The notes under the pieces are model-generated. The model was not told where the DNA came from and ran no database searches. It saw nothing but the letters and a program-made list of their open reading frames with translations. Positions 8,351 through 9,325 of a stretch of 9,325 bases of DNA are shown here, piece by piece. Each line of letters starts with the position of its first letter. Position 1 is the first letter of the stretch. Made by a program: the position numbers and the translations under genes. Source of the stretch: an uncultured Clostridia bacterium (GTDB lineage Bacteria; Bacillota; Clostridia; Oscillospirales; CAG-272); the NCBI GenBank assembly GCA_947624945.1, contig CANQMJ010000095.1, positions 1 to 9,325 on the forward strand, written 5' to 3'.

Positions 8351-8368
8351 GCGCATCACCCCCTTCAC

Positions 8369-8437
8369 TAATATATCTCGTATTTGACGGCGCTCATATT
8401 TCAGGTACGACGAATAATTTTATATTTATATGAAGAT
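8369..8437 (-). promoter_or_regulatory. Upstream region of the sigma operon; promoter not resolved
   Basis: The AT-rich gap between dnaB and the sigma gene should hold the sigma operon promoter. I see no good sigma-A pair. TATATT (8377-8372) is a possible -10 without a matching -35. TGAAAT (8403-8398) followed after 17 bases by CGAG resembles loosely the TGAAAC-N16-CGTA pattern of some ECF promoters and would fit autoregulation, but the match is weak. Confidence 0.25.
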
Positions 8438-8461
8438 GAGGGAGCGTTACTGCGCTCCCTC
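8438..8461 (-). terminator. Hairpin enclosing the dnaB stop codon, possible terminator
   Basis: A perfect 9-bp stem, GAGGGAGCG (8438-8446) with CGCTCCCTC (8453-8461), has a 6-base loop containing the TAA of dnaB (8447-8449). One arm encodes the last residues of DnaB. On the minus strand the following ATCTTCATATAAATA is AT-rich but lacks a clean T-run, so termination would be partial; read-through into the sigma operon is possible. Confidence 0.6.
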
Positions 8462-9325
8462 GTAGCTGTTGTCCCTCGTTATGAACTTCGTGTACTTGCC
8501 AATCCATCCGACCTTCACGTTGCCGACGGAGCCGTGACGGTTCTTCGCCACGATGACCTCCGCTTCCTCCTCGGCAGCGCCCGTCGTCTTGTAGTATTCC
8601 TCGCGGTAGAGGAACATGACCATGTCCGCGTCCTGCTCGATAGCGCCCGAATCGCGCAGGTCGGACAGCATCGGACGCTTGTCCGTCCTCGACTCGGGTC
8701 CGCGCGAAAGCTGCGCGCAGCATATGAGCGGCACGTTCATTTCCTTTGCCAAGAGCTTGAGATTGCGCGATATCTCCGCGACCTCGTTCACCCTGTTGTC
8801 TATGCGGCGATCGCTCTGCATGAGCTGCAGATAGTCGATGACGATGAGTCCGACGTTTTTCATTCTGTGCAGCTTCGAGCGCATGCCCGCGATCGTGATT
8901 CCCGACGTGTCGTCTATGTAAATGTTGCACTCGGACAGTATCGCCGACGCCTCGGCGAGACGGCGCCAGTCGTCGGACGAAAGCGTGCCGCGGCGCAGGG
9001 CCGTGCTGTCGACGAGCGCTTCGCTCGAAAGAAGGCGCGAGGCGAGCTGCTCCGACGACATCTCGAGCGAGAACACGCACACCGACTTGCCGCCGAGCTT
9101 CTTCGACGCGTTGACGGCGACGTTCATCGCAAACGACGTCTTTCCCATGCCGGGACGAGCGCCGACGAGCACGAGGTCGCCGGGCGACATGCCCACGACG
9201 GTGCGGTCGAGGTCGGAAAATCCCGTCGGCAAAGCGTCGTTTTCGTCCGGGTGCTCCGCTATGCTCTGATAATACTTGAACTGCTTTATCAAAACGTCGC
9301 GGATGTGGACGAAGCTGCCGCCGCC
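8447..9325 (-). CDS. dnaB: Replicative DNA helicase DnaB, C-terminal part (cut by window edge)
   Basis: The window shows the last 292 residues; the reading frame is open to base 9325, so the N-terminal primase-interaction domain lies outside. DnaB is the hexameric ATP-driven helicase that unwinds the replication fork. Visible numbering: interdomain linker and LPTGFSDLDR at 32-41; Walker A GARPGMGKTS at 55-64; FSLEMS at 85-90; Walker B LIVIDYLQLM at 160-169; the CCAQLSR sensor-type segment at 202-208; DLRDSGAIEQDAD at 222-234; and KNRHGSVG at 261-268. The RecA-like fold is complete and ends normally (GAQ, stop). An apparent TTG start at 9292 is inside the linker and is not the real start. No intein or break is present in the visible part. 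Confidence 0.96.
   Translation of the reverse strand, partial: GGGSFVHIRDVLIKQFKYYQSIAEHPDENDALPTGFSDLDRTVVGMSPGDLVLVGARPGMGKTSFAMNVAVNASKKLGGKSVCVFSLEMSSEQLASRLLSSEALVDSTALRRGTLSSDDWRRLAEASAILSECNIYIDDTSGITIAGMRSKLHRMKNVGLIVIDYLQLMQSDRRIDNRVNEVAEISRNLKLLAKEMNVPLICCAQLSRGPESRTDKRPMLSDLRDSGAIEQDADMVMFLYREEYYKTTGAAEEEAEVIVAKNRHGSVGNVKVGWIGKYTKFITRDNSYEGAQ

Noticed and set aside
8447..9292. DnaB as a complete short gene starting at TTG 9292
   Set aside because: The frame is open to the window edge and the preceding residues (FVHIRDV) are the normal DnaB linker, so the gene is simply cut by the edge.

Overview
The window looks like a chromosomal segment of a moderately GC-rich Bacillota (Clostridia-like, probably gut-associated) bacterium. 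This rests on family content, not on a marker gene: type III glutamine synthetase, a PadR/DUF1700/DUF4097 cassette, an ECF sigma factor paired with a large membrane protein, Gram-positive style Shine-Dalgarno sequences, and AT-rich intergenic regions with consensus sigma-A promoters. All supported genes lie on the minus strand, so transcription runs from high to low coordinates.

Layout in transcription order: (1) 9325-8447, the C-terminal ATPase part of replicative helicase DnaB, cut by the window edge, with a hairpin wrapped around its stop codon. (2) 8350-5130, an ECF-type sigma factor overlapping by 4 bases (ATGA) an 880-residue single-pass membrane protein; the pair looks like a sigma factor and its membrane-bound regulator/sensor. 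(3) 5129-4845, a 285-base AT-rich intergenic region with an inverted repeat, a palindrome, a near-consensus extended sigma-A promoter and, right behind the start point, a terminator-like hairpin in the leader of glnN. (4) 4844-2751, type III glutamine synthetase, followed by a hairpin terminator. (5) 2636-184, a compact four-gene operon: padR, a DUF1700 membrane protein, a DUF4097 beta-repeat surface protein and a DNA-deoxyinosine/uracil glycosylase, with a promoter buried in a perfect PadR-type operator at one end and a strong intrinsic terminator at the other. (6) 183-1, no gene I can support.

The genes fall into functional islands: replication, envelope or extracytoplasmic signalling (two separate units: ECF sigma plus membrane partner, and the PadR cassette), and ammonium assimilation. 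The most interesting points are the probable transcription attenuator in the glnN leader, the multi-domain extracellular part of the sigma partner, and the glycosylase coupled to an autoregulated envelope cassette. I did not find a defence system, mobile element, CRISPR array, tRNA or rRNA, and I see no sign of a wholly new system.
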